From: Anaerococcus sp.
Lineage (GTDB): Bacteria; Bacillota; Clostridia; Tissierellales; Peptoniphilaceae
Assembly (NCBI GenBank): GCA_022780515.1
Contig: JALEUV010000003.1
Span: forward strand, 1 to 33,958
Length of the DNA stretch: 33,958 nucleotides
Direction of reading: 5' to 3'
This document shows positions 25,301-31,409 of this stretch, piece after piece (positions within the stretch are counted from its first letter, which is position 1; every line of letters begins with the position of its first letter). The notes under the pieces were generated by a model. That model had not been told where the DNA came from. It was given only the letters and a program-made list of their open reading frames with translations, and searched no databases. The translations under genes were made by a program, and so were the position numbers.

Positions 25301-26628
25301 GATTCATTTAATTGGATAGAATCTATTACTCCATTTCTTATATGCATGGCCTTCATATCTTGGCCACCTATATCAAGGATAAAGTCAACATCATCATTAA
25401 AGAACTTGGCAGCCTTGTAGTGGGCTATGGTCTCTACTTCCCCTGTGTCTATATGGAGAGCCTTCTTGATAAAATCTTCCCCATAGCCACAGATACCAGA
25501 TGAAACAATCCTTGCCTTATCGTTAATCTTCTCGTAGGCATCCTTTAGCATAGAGATTACAACTTCTAGGGGCTTACCCAAATTCATGCGGTAATCATTA
25601 TACAAGATCTCCTCATCCTCACTTATCATAACCATCTTTGATGTAGTAGATCCTGCATCGATACCAAGATAGATATCTCCCTCGTAGGTTTCTAGGTCCC
25701 TATACCTCACGAGGTCAGTTTCGTGGTCTTTCTTAAAGATTTCGTATTCCTCTTGACTTTCAAATAGACGATCCATGGACTTGGTCATATCCATCTTTAC
25801 CTTCCTATCTTTAGTCATTGACTTCATCAAGTCCCTAAAAGAAATTGCCTCTTCATTTTCAGCAGAGAGGATAGCTGCCCCCTTGGCCACATAAAGCTCT
25901 GCATCTTCTGGAGTAAAGAAGGTATTTTCTTCTTCCCCTAGGGTCTCTATAAACCTTCCCCTTAGGGCTTCCAAGAAATGTAGTGGTCCTCCCAAGAAGG
26001 TAACATTGCCCCTTATTGGTCTACCACAGGCGAGGTTTGATATAGTTTGGTTGACTACTGACTGAAAGACTGATATTGCTATATCTTCCCTACTAGCCCC
26101 TTGATTCATAAGGGCTTGGATATCAGTCTTGGCAAAAACGCCACAACGACTTGCTATGGGATAAATTTTCTTGTAGTCCTTACTTAGCTCATTAAGGCCT
26201 GAAGCATCGGTATCCAATAGAGCTGCCATTTGGTCAATAAAAGCACCAGTACCCCCTGCACAAATTGAATTCATTCTTTGTTCAACAGATCCGGATAAAT
26301 ATGTAATCTTTGAATCCTCTCCACCCAGCTCAATAACAACATCGGTTTGAGGGATAAACTCCTTAATGGCACGAGTTTCCGCTATAACCTCTTGAACAAA
26401 ATTAATTCCTAAGTATTTTTCTACAAACATTCCACCAGAGCCAGTAACATTTATCGTTAGCTCCTCATCCTTATAAGATTGATAAACTTCCTCTAAGACC
26501 TCCTTTACAGTTTTCTTAACATCGCTTTTATGCCTTCGATATACACCATATAAAGTATTATAATCCTTGTCAGTAATCACTACCTTAACCGTAGTTGAAC
26601 CAACATCAAGACCCATATGTAAAGCCAT
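22378..26628 (-). CDS. Large 2-hydroxyacyl-CoA dehydratase activase-type fusion protein
   Basis: A 1416-residue protein of the BcrA/BadF/HgdC class. It has two ASKHA ATPase domains in tandem: residues about 6-255 (GLDVGSTTVKVV, LGGEDSK, CAGGTGAF) and about 321-570 (GIDAGSTTSKMV, DIGGQDMK, CSSGCGSF). C123 and C162 match the spacing of the HgdC cluster ligands, and the second domain has C444/C448 and C483. A CGKCSNNC motif at 603-610 follows, then a DUF2229-like region (about 667-890) and an HgdB-like C-terminal part (GGACRASNYVGYIRKAL; SGCPNIVCIQPFGCLPNH). It probably couples ATP hydrolysis to low-potential electron transfer. The substrate is unknown, and no separate dehydratase subunits or CoA-transferase lie beside it. 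The ribosome site is AAAGGAAG. Confidence 0.88.
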   Translation of the reverse strand: MALHMGLDVGSTTVKVVITDKDYNTLYGVYRRHKSDVKKTVKEVLEEVYQSYKDEELTINVTGSGGMFVEKYLGINFVQEVIAETRAIKEFIPQTDVVIELGGEDSKITYLSGSVEQRMNSICAGGTGAFIDQMAALLDTDASGLNELSKDYKKIYPIASRCGVFAKTDIQALMNQGASREDIAISVFQSVVNQTISNLACGRPIRGNVTFLGGPLHFLEALRGRFIETLGEEENTFFTPEDAELYVAKGAAILSAENEEAISFRDLMKSMTKDRKVKMDMTKSMDRLFESQEEYEIFKKDHETDLVRYRDLETYEGDIYLGIDAGSTTSKMVMISEDEEILYNDYRMNLGKPLEVVISMLKDAYEKINDKARIVSSGICGYGEDFIKKALHIDTGEVETIAHYKAAKFFNDDVDFILDIGGQDMKAMHIRNGVIDSIQLNESCSSGCGSFLSTFAASVGLSVEEFQQKALFAKKPADLGSRCTVFMNSKVKQAQKEGSDVEDIAAGLCYSVIKNAIQKVIKVRDPRTLGENIVVQGGTFYGDAILRAFENLSTRKVTRPEISGLMGAMGMALLSKERSTGHSQILGIDEIDNFTYEQRQARCGKCSNNCALQINIFPDGSRYITGNRCERGAGVKQEDTLADLNMYKFKKELLFDRKTLGDKNIFGRVGIPRVLNMYENYPFWHEFFTSLGFDVVLSDESSREIYEKGIATISSETACYPAKITHGHIENLLEKNVDIIFYPAIFYEYKQFDKAENQLNCPVVSGYPSVIENNVEGLNKTNFMAPYLSFESEKIIGSRLVEIFEGFSQNDHKLGKRQILNAVARAWKVQGSYHDAIKKKGMEILKYVHDNKQRAIVLAGRPYQIDSEINHGIPELIESMRIPVLSEDAIAYNIEDLPYETRVLDQWSYHARLYRAAEFVARDPYLELVQLNSFGCGLDAVTTDQVEDILESKGKIYTLLKIDEVSNLGAVKIRIRSLMEALGQRNEDYVPTYSEKNDYDNPEFTKEMKEAGYTILAPQMAREHFQIIEVLLNAHGYNIEFLDRVDDKVIDNGLKYVNNDSCYPSITVVGQFMEAVKSGRYDTDKLALLMTQTGGACRASNYVGYIRKALKDAGYPNIPVIALSIQGIENHSGFDVKKISNIPLIINLLRSLLLGDLINRVSNATRPYEKIPGEANRLKEKWTKICQDEIVDMSSKTYRKIINSIVEDFDRVEVLDIKKPKAGIVGEILVKYLEEANNHLLDNLEKEGAEVMLPDLTDFFMYVLANTELKKDLYGKSPLLAFFGKAAIKTVEIYRKPIREALRRSKRFDEPCYINDIKDYASEITSLGNQAGEGWLLAGEMVELIHSGCPNIVCIQPFGCLPNHITGKGVMKKIREIYPEANVVAIDYDPGASEVNQLNRVKLMMSQAREKIKVNA

Positions 26629-26872
26629 GGTACTTCCTTTCTATATATAAACTTAAAATAAATTTTGAATATCAAATTAAATTACAGATATTTAACTATA
26701 TATAATTTTATGCTTCTTTGAAATTAATACAAGCATTTTACTATGAATTATTTATACATATTATTAACAACCTTTTAATAAACTTGATGGTTATTATAGT
26801 TTCCATCCTTATATAACCCTTAATTATTATATAAGATTTTTTTGAATTTACTAATAAAGCTAAGCAAAATAA
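26629..26872. other. AT-rich intergenic region upstream of the activase gene
   Basis: About 240 bases of very AT-rich DNA with no coding signal. A weak minus-strand promoter candidate (TTGTAT, 16 bp, TAAAAT) for the activase gene can be drawn here, but it is not distinctive in such AT-rich sequence. Confidence 0.4.
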
Positions 26873-26892
26873 AACTGCCATCTAAGGCAGTT
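26873..26892 (-). terminator. Intrinsic terminator of the PTS/peptidase operon
   Basis: A perfect 7-bp stem (AACTGCC / GGCAGTT) with a 6-base loop is followed on the minus strand by TTATTTT, about 10 bases past the M20 peptidase stop. Confidence 0.8.
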
Positions 26893-26902
26893 AAATCATT
26901 TT

Positions 26903-28006
26903 TCACTTGTAATATTCATTGAGCCTATAGAAAGCATAGGCGTATATCTTAACTAGGCTAAATAAGTCATCAAGGTCCATCCATTCATTTGGCAGATGGG
27001 CTATGCCATTTTGTCCAGGAAAAGATGGTCCAAAGGGAATTATATTTGGACAAAAATGAGCATAGGTCATCCCTGTTGTGCTCGTAGGAGTCGCCTCATC
27101 ATCCATCATGTAGTTATAGGACTCATTTAAAATTTTTACTAGGGATGAGGTCTTGTCCCTTTCCATCCACTTTTTATAGTCAAGGAGTTTCACGTTTAAG
27201 CCTGGGGCCTTTTTCTTGATAGATCCTATGACTTCGTCTATGTCGCATTTGGGAGTTGCTAGGGTAAAAGAAAATATATATTCATAATCCCTTCTTGAAA
27301 GTTTTTTCCCCCTAAGGATCATCTTGCCAAAGTCCTCATCAGCAAAATCTATTCCCAAGTTTGTAACCGGATCTCCTACAAATATTTTTGTATTAATAAA
27401 CTCTTCCATTTTTTCATTGGACCCACTAACTTCAATCCTTGCCCTCGCCCTTTCACCATATATTGCAGGAAATTTATTATCTGGAGTAAAGCCCGCAAGG
27501 GGTGGTTTTTCCTTGCTTAAATAATATTCAAGGTCACTCATTCCACTTTCTTCATCTGCTCCAAAAATTATTCTGAATTCTCGATTAAAATTAATACCCA
27601 ATTTTTTTAATACGATAAGACCATAAAAAGCTGCCATAATCGGGCCTTTGTTGTCTAAAGCGCCTCTTGCATAAATCCTATTATTATGAATTTCACCTTT
27701 GAATGGTGGATAATACCGACCATCCATTTCTTCTACTACATCAAGGTGACCCATAGCACAAATATATCCATTATTGTTTTCTTTTCCTATGGAACAATAG
27801 GCCATACGGTTATCTATATTTTTTGTACTAAAACCATGTGCTTGCCCAATTTCTAAAGCCTTTTCTAAAACTCTACCACAATTTATTCCATAAGGATAAT
27901 CCCTACAAGGATCACTTTTCTTGCTCTCAATTACTAATAAACTTCTTAAATCTTCTATAAGATCATCCAGCAAAGACTCAGCCATCTCAGAAATCTTTTC
28001 TTTCAT
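26903..28006 (-). CDS. M20 family metallopeptidase, PepV/Sapep-like
   Basis: A cytoplasmic di-zinc peptidase, probably a dipeptidase. Metal and catalytic residues are in place: GHLDVV (H87, D89), GALDNKGP (D118), GADEESGM (E152, E153), TPDNKFP (D175) and the last ligand in AHLPNEW (H337). At 367 residues it is about 100 shorter than typical PepV (roughly 470), so the lid/dimerisation domain between residues about 185 and 300 is reduced. Its ATG overlaps the stop of the M42 remnant upstream (ATGA). It is the last gene of the glycosylasparaginase-PTS operon. That context suggests it trims a peptide or amino-acid conjugate brought in by, or released from, the PTS substrate. Confidence 0.85.
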   Translation of the reverse strand: MKEKISEMAESLLDDLIEDLRSLLVIESKKSDPCRDYPYGINCGRVLEKALEIGQAHGFSTKNIDNRMAYCSIGKENNNGYICAMGHLDVVEEMDGRYYPPFKGEIHNNRIYARGALDNKGPIMAAFYGLIVLKKLGINFNREFRIIFGADEESGMSDLEYYLSKEKPPLAGFTPDNKFPAIYGERARARIEVSGSNEKMEEFINTKIFVGDPVTNLGIDFADEDFGKMILRGKKLSRRDYEYIFSFTLATPKCDIDEVIGSIKKKAPGLNVKLLDYKKWMERDKTSSLVKILNESYNYMMDDEATPTSTTGMTYAHFCPNIIPFGPSFPGQNGIAHLPNEWMDLDDLFSLVKIYAYAFYRLNEYYK

Positions 28007-28242
28007 AGCTCTTTTATAATCCTTTCATATTCTTTTTCGTTTAGGTTTTCAGCTATTAGTTTTACAAGCCTAATTGCATTATCAATATCATCAATATTTG
28101 CCGTAGTATAACTTGAATGCATATATCTTACCGGAATAGCAAGAGAAATACCAATTACTCCTCCCAAAGACTTGTAAATGTTTCCCATATCCGTACCACC
28201 TTTTTTGAATACTGCATATTGATGGTTGATGCACTTACACAA
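28003..28242 (-). pseudogene. Truncated M42 aminopeptidase (C-terminal remnant)
   Basis: The 79-codon frame from a TTG matches only the last part of M42 glutamyl aminopeptidases (FrvX/YsdC type). It shows INHQYAVFKKGGTDMGN, the glycine-rich GGVIGISLA and the family-typical PVRYMHSSYTT, whose His is a metal ligand in intact members. Intact proteins have about 350 residues, so roughly the first 280 are missing, including most of the metal site. A stop lies in frame a few codons upstream, and the PTS IIC gene ends only about 50 bases before. It should be inactive. It keeps an ATGA overlap with the M20 gene, showing that the intact M42 gene was once part of this operon. Confidence 0.8.
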
Positions 28243-28292
28243 ATATTAAATTATTCTAAAAAAAAAATCAAATTCATACCTATTAATTATAT

Positions 28293-29642
28293 TTAATCAA
28301 AGCTTAAATCATCAAAGGACAAATCATCCAACTCATCAACTTCATTAACTTTAGTAGTTTCTTCTTCCAAATACTTTTTATCGAGCAGTTTCATAAAAGG
28401 ATAATAAATTAACATGTTCAAAGCCAAAAGACCTATCTGCAAAATAACAGCAGAAAATGATCCTGTTATTAAAAAGCCGGAAAATCCTATAGGCATAGTC
28501 CATGGTAATTGGACACCGCTTGTGACTGGAATAAAGCCTACTACAGTAGCTATATAAGATATAACTGTGTTTACAACAGGGGATAAAATAAAAGGTACTA
28601 CCATAATAGGATTAAGTACTATAGGGAGTCCAAATATAATAGGTTCATTTATTCCAAAAATTCCAGCAGGTAAAGATAACCTTCCTAGGGTTTTCATCCT
28701 ATTTGATTTTGCTAAAAAGGCCATCATTATTACAAGACCAAGCGTTGATCCACCACCCCCAAAATTACAGAAAAAATCTGAGAATCCTTGAGTGAAAATA
28801 TTTGTCATCTCAAGTCCAGCTTTTGCTGCTTCATAATTTTCTAAAGTTAGTGCTTTATGAATAGGTGCAAATATTGTATTAGTAACAGCAGGTCCATTTA
28901 TACCAAAGAACCAGAATAAAGTAGCTAAAAACTGACAAACCACTTCAAATAGAGCAAGTTTACCAAGTCCTACTAATGGTGCTTGTAATACCTCATAAAT
29001 TAAATTATGTAGATATCCAAATTGAGTATGAGCTATAACTATGTTTACTATAAAGAAAAAAATCATAGAAAAAGCTGCTGGAATTAGTGCAGCGAATGAG
29101 TCCATTACAGCTGGAGGAACTCCTTCAGGAAGCTTTATAACCCATTTTTTATTCATAGCAAAAGAAAATATGCTGACTGATATAATGGCTACAATCATGG
29201 ATAAAAAAATTCCAGCGGTTCCAAAATTTGTAAATGAAAAACCGGTGAAAGCCTTATCACCTTCAGCGATATAATCAGGATGCACTTGTGGTGTAACTAT
29301 AAGAAATGATACTAGAGATACTGCAGCGGCAGAAATTTTGTCCTCTAAGCCCTTTTCCCTGGCATAACAATAGCCTATTGAAAATGATGCTAATAAAGCA
29401 ATACAGTCAAAAGCTATTGATGTTACCCTTTCTAGGTAAACGGACCAACCTTCTCCGAATATGCTGCTCATAAATTCTGTATAACCATTTATAGGAAAAT
29501 TAGCTAATAACAAAAATATTGAGCCTATTATTACAATAGGTGTAGTTATCAAAAATCCATCTCTAATTGCTGATAAAACCTTATTTTTTGATAAGGTATC
29601 TGCTATAGGAGATAACATTTTATCTAATTTTTCCATTTTCAT
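28293..29642 (-). CDS. PTS transporter subunit IIC, lactose/cellobiose family
   Basis: The membrane channel of a phosphotransferase system. The 449 residues have about ten hydrophobic segments and the family's conserved FCNFGGGGSTLG and GIFGINEPIIFGLPIVLNP blocks. They lack fused IIA or IIB domains, which are separate genes upstream. The C-terminus is an acidic tail with a tandem repeat (DDLSFDDLSFD). The ATG has AGGAG eight bases before it and overlaps the IIB stop (ATGA). The neighbouring glycosylasparaginase makes a glycosyl-asparagine or related chitobiose-like sugar a plausible substrate, but the sequence alone does not show it. Confidence 0.93.
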   Translation of the reverse strand: MKMEKLDKMLSPIADTLSKNKVLSAIRDGFLITTPIVIIGSIFLLLANFPINGYTEFMSSIFGEGWSVYLERVTSIAFDCIALLASFSIGYCYAREKGLEDKISAAAVSLVSFLIVTPQVHPDYIAEGDKAFTGFSFTNFGTAGIFLSMIVAIISVSIFSFAMNKKWVIKLPEGVPPAVMDSFAALIPAAFSMIFFFIVNIVIAHTQFGYLHNLIYEVLQAPLVGLGKLALFEVVCQFLATLFWFFGINGPAVTNTIFAPIHKALTLENYEAAKAGLEMTNIFTQGFSDFFCNFGGGGSTLGLVIMMAFLAKSNRMKTLGRLSLPAGIFGINEPIIFGLPIVLNPIMVVPFILSPVVNTVISYIATVVGFIPVTSGVQLPWTMPIGFSGFLITGSFSAVILQIGLLALNMLIYYPFMKLLDKKYLEEETTKVNEVDELDDLSFDDLSFD

Positions 29643-29965
29643 TTTTTACTCTCCTTCTTATAATTTAACATGGTAGCCTTCAAGACTCTTTCTCCGTTCA
29701 TAGACCCATAATCATCAGGATCTATTAGCATAACAATATTACCCGGTTTCTTGTACTTTTCTACTGTCTTATCATATATATGTCTAACTTGAGGACCCAA
29801 AAGAATTGCATCTGGATTATTTTTTTCAATCACTTCTTCCATTTTAGAATCGGAAAAAGCCTTAACTTCTATAGGAAGTTTATTGGCATCTGCAACTTTT
29901 TGCATCCTGCTTGCAAGTAATGATGTAGACATACCTGCATCACAAAATAAATAAAATCTTTTCAT
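29639..29965 (-). CDS. PTS subunit IIB, lactose/cellobiose family
   Basis: A cytoplasmic 108-residue phosphocarrier that passes phosphate from IIA to the sugar bound at IIC. The phosphocysteine is C8 in the loop LFCDAGMSTSLLASRM, and the later ILLGPQVRHI block is typical of CelB-linked IIB proteins. The first base of its start codon coincides with the last base of IIA, and its stop overlaps the IIC start. Confidence 0.94.
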   Translation of the reverse strand: MKRFYLFCDAGMSTSLLASRMQKVADANKLPIEVKAFSDSKMEEVIEKNNPDAILLGPQVRHIYDKTVEKYKKPGNIVMLIDPDDYGSMNGERVLKATMLNYKKESKK

Positions 29966-30285
29966 TATTTCTCCTCATTATTTATTTTTTTTAATAATTC
30001 TATGTTTTCACTAGCTACAATTTTTATAACTTCTGCTGAAGATATTTGGTCTTCCGCATGTATTAACAAAAGACTTGATTCAACTTTTCCCCCCTTGGCT
30101 TCCATTGTTATAAGATTAGAATGAACTTCGTGGGCTTTTTTATACTCTTCATAGCCACTTTTCATAAAGTCATTTGCTCTAACATAATCTCCTTTTTTAG
30201 CAGATTTCATAGCTTCTATGTAATCAGATTTGGCACTACCTGCATGCGATATAATCTGAAAACAAATCATTTCTATTTCTTTCAT
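29965..30285 (-). CDS. PTS subunit IIA, lactose/cellobiose family
   Basis: A 106-residue all-helical phosphocarrier that takes phosphate from HPr and gives it to IIB. The phospho-histidine is H76 in SSLLLIHAEDQ. The N-terminal IEMICFQIISHAGSAKS helix is characteristic of the trimeric Lac/Chb IIA fold. It lies 8 bp after the glycosylasparaginase gene and shares one base with IIB. Confidence 0.94.
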   Translation of the reverse strand: MKEIEMICFQIISHAGSAKSDYIEAMKSAKKGDYVRANDFMKSGYEEYKKAHEVHSNLITMEAKGGKVESSLLLIHAEDQISSAEVIKIVASENIELLKKINNEEK

Positions 30286-30293
30286 TTTTCTCC

Positions 30294-31268
30294 TTATTCA
30301 TATTTTTTAACTAAGGGAGCTTTCCTCGTATTCATATAGTCGTCCAACCATTCTTGACTAGCCAATTTATATTTTGTTATACCAGCTTCATTATATGTCA
30401 GATAAACCTGAGCCGGTGTATTATAAGACGCATAGACAAAGGAGAAACCCTCTATATTAGTTGCACATCCGAAATTACCGTACTTATCTATAGCTACGAC
30501 AGATAAGTCCCCACTTTTACCTTTAGCTTTTTTCAAAACATCATCTAAGTATTTAACGGCATCCTGACAGGCATCTTGTGGATTCATACCATTTTTCATA
30601 TTAACAACTATTTGATAGGATATACAACCTTTCATTAGATCTTCACCCAAGCCTGTTGCGCTTGCGGCGCCAACAGCACTATCTGCATATAGGCCGGAAC
30701 CGATAACTGGACTATCACCAATTCTACCGGCTTTTTTCATAAATAAGCCTGAAGTTGATGTTCCTGCTACAATTTTGTTCTTGGAATCCAAGGCACATAT
30801 GCCAACCGTATCATGGCCCAGATAAGGTTTTAATTCTTTTTTATTTTTAAATTTATTTTCTTCATATATTCTATTTTTGTAATGAATTTTAGCCCTATCG
30901 GTAAGCATATTTACAATTTCAAATCCATTTTTTCTCGCATATGCATCTGCGCCGCTACCAACCAGAAAATTATTGGCATCAAGTGTTGAAAGCTTTCTAG
31001 CAAGACTTATAGGGTTCTTAACATTTTTTACAGCGCCACATGCTCCAAAATCAAAAGTTGTTCCATCCATATAAGCGCTGTCAAGTTCAACTTCCATATT
31101 TTCATTCGGTAAACCACCATAGCCTACTGATTTGAAGTAAGGGAAATCTTCTATATATTGAATACAAGTTTCAACTCCGTCCCCCGCATCACCTCCATTT
31201 TCTAAAATTTCTGAAGCTAATTTGACTCCTTCTAAGGCCATTCTCCATGTTCCTATAATTGCCCACAT
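30294..31268 (-). CDS. N4-(beta-N-acetylglucosaminyl)-L-asparaginase (glycosylasparaginase)
   Basis: An Ntn-hydrolase that splits the amide between a GlcNAc and asparagine (GlcNAc-Asn to aspartate and 1-amino-GlcNAc). The 324 residues have the autocleavage site GHDTVG with nucleophile T154. They carry the substrate-binding GRIGDSPVIGSGLYAD and ASATGLGED blocks and the family's N-terminal TW (T7-W8). There is no signal peptide, so it acts in the cytoplasm. GGAAGGAG lies just before the ATG. It is the first gene of the operon, ahead of PTS IIA-IIB-IIC. If the PTS phosphorylates its cargo, the true substrate may be a 6-phospho glycosylasparagine. A less specific isoaspartyl peptidase is the main alternative, but the motifs favour the glycosyl type. 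Confidence 0.87.
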   Translation of the reverse strand: MWAIIGTWRMALEGVKLASEILENGGDAGDGVETCIQYIEDFPYFKSVGYGGLPNENMEVELDSAYMDGTTFDFGACGAVKNVKNPISLARKLSTLDANNFLVGSGADAYARKNGFEIVNMLTDRAKIHYKNRIYEENKFKNKKELKPYLGHDTVGICALDSKNKIVAGTSTSGLFMKKAGRIGDSPVIGSGLYADSAVGAASATGLGEDLMKGCISYQIVVNMKNGMNPQDACQDAVKYLDDVLKKAKGKSGDLSVVAIDKYGNFGCATNIEGFSFVYASYNTPAQVYLTYNEAGITKYKLASQEWLDDYMNTRKAPLVKKYE

Positions 31269-31285
31269 TTTTATCTCCTTCCATC

Positions 31286-31295
31286 TTGTATAGAT
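31286..31295 (-). promoter_or_regulatory. ATCTATACAA element, copy 1
   Basis: On the minus strand the sequence ATCTATACAA overlaps the -10 end and start region of the glycosylasparaginase promoter. The same ten bases, in opposite orientation, occur at 31385-31394 in the leader of the divergent regulator. It may be an operator shared by both promoters. Confidence 0.4.
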
Positions 31296-31322
31296 GATAA
31301 ACCTTTTCCAAATTTATTACAA
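31294..31322 (-). promoter_or_regulatory. Promoter of the glycosylasparaginase-PTS operon
   Basis: Minus-strand TTGTAA (-35, 31317-31322; 4 of 6), a 17-bp spacer and TATCAT (-10, 31294-31299; 5 of 6), about 26 bases before the ATG. The weak -35 fits an activated promoter. Confidence 0.6.
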
Positions 31323-31331
31323 ATATATTTT

Positions 31332-31349
31332 TTTCCTATCATTAGGAAA
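31332..31349. promoter_or_regulatory. Perfect palindrome between divergent promoters
   Basis: TTTCCTA, TCAT, TAGGAAA: an 18-bp inverted repeat 10 bp upstream of the -35 of the glycosylasparaginase-PTS promoter and 5 bp upstream of the regulator's -35. It is well placed for the activator encoded next door (PRD/LicR type). Confidence 0.55.
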
Positions 31350-31353
31350 TTTA

Positions 31354-31382
31354 TTGATATTATTTAGATTTTGTTATATTAT
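31354..31382 (+). promoter_or_regulatory. Promoter of the PRD regulator gene
   Basis: TTGATA (-35, 31354-31359), a 17-bp spacer and TATTAT (-10, 31377-31382), about 28 bases before the TTG start. Confidence 0.65.
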
Positions 31383-31384
31383 TT

Positions 31385-31394
31385 ATCTATACAA
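31385..31394 (+). promoter_or_regulatory. ATCTATACAA element, copy 2
   Basis: ATCTATACAA directly after the -10 of the regulator promoter, the mirror copy of the element at 31286-31295. Confidence 0.4.
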
Positions 31395-31409
31395 AGGTGA
31401 GGTACTATT

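Noticed and set aside
28242..28292. Tiny ATG frame between IIC and the M42 remnant
   Set aside because: Only about eight codons before a stop, in a poly-T stretch. It has no support as a gene.
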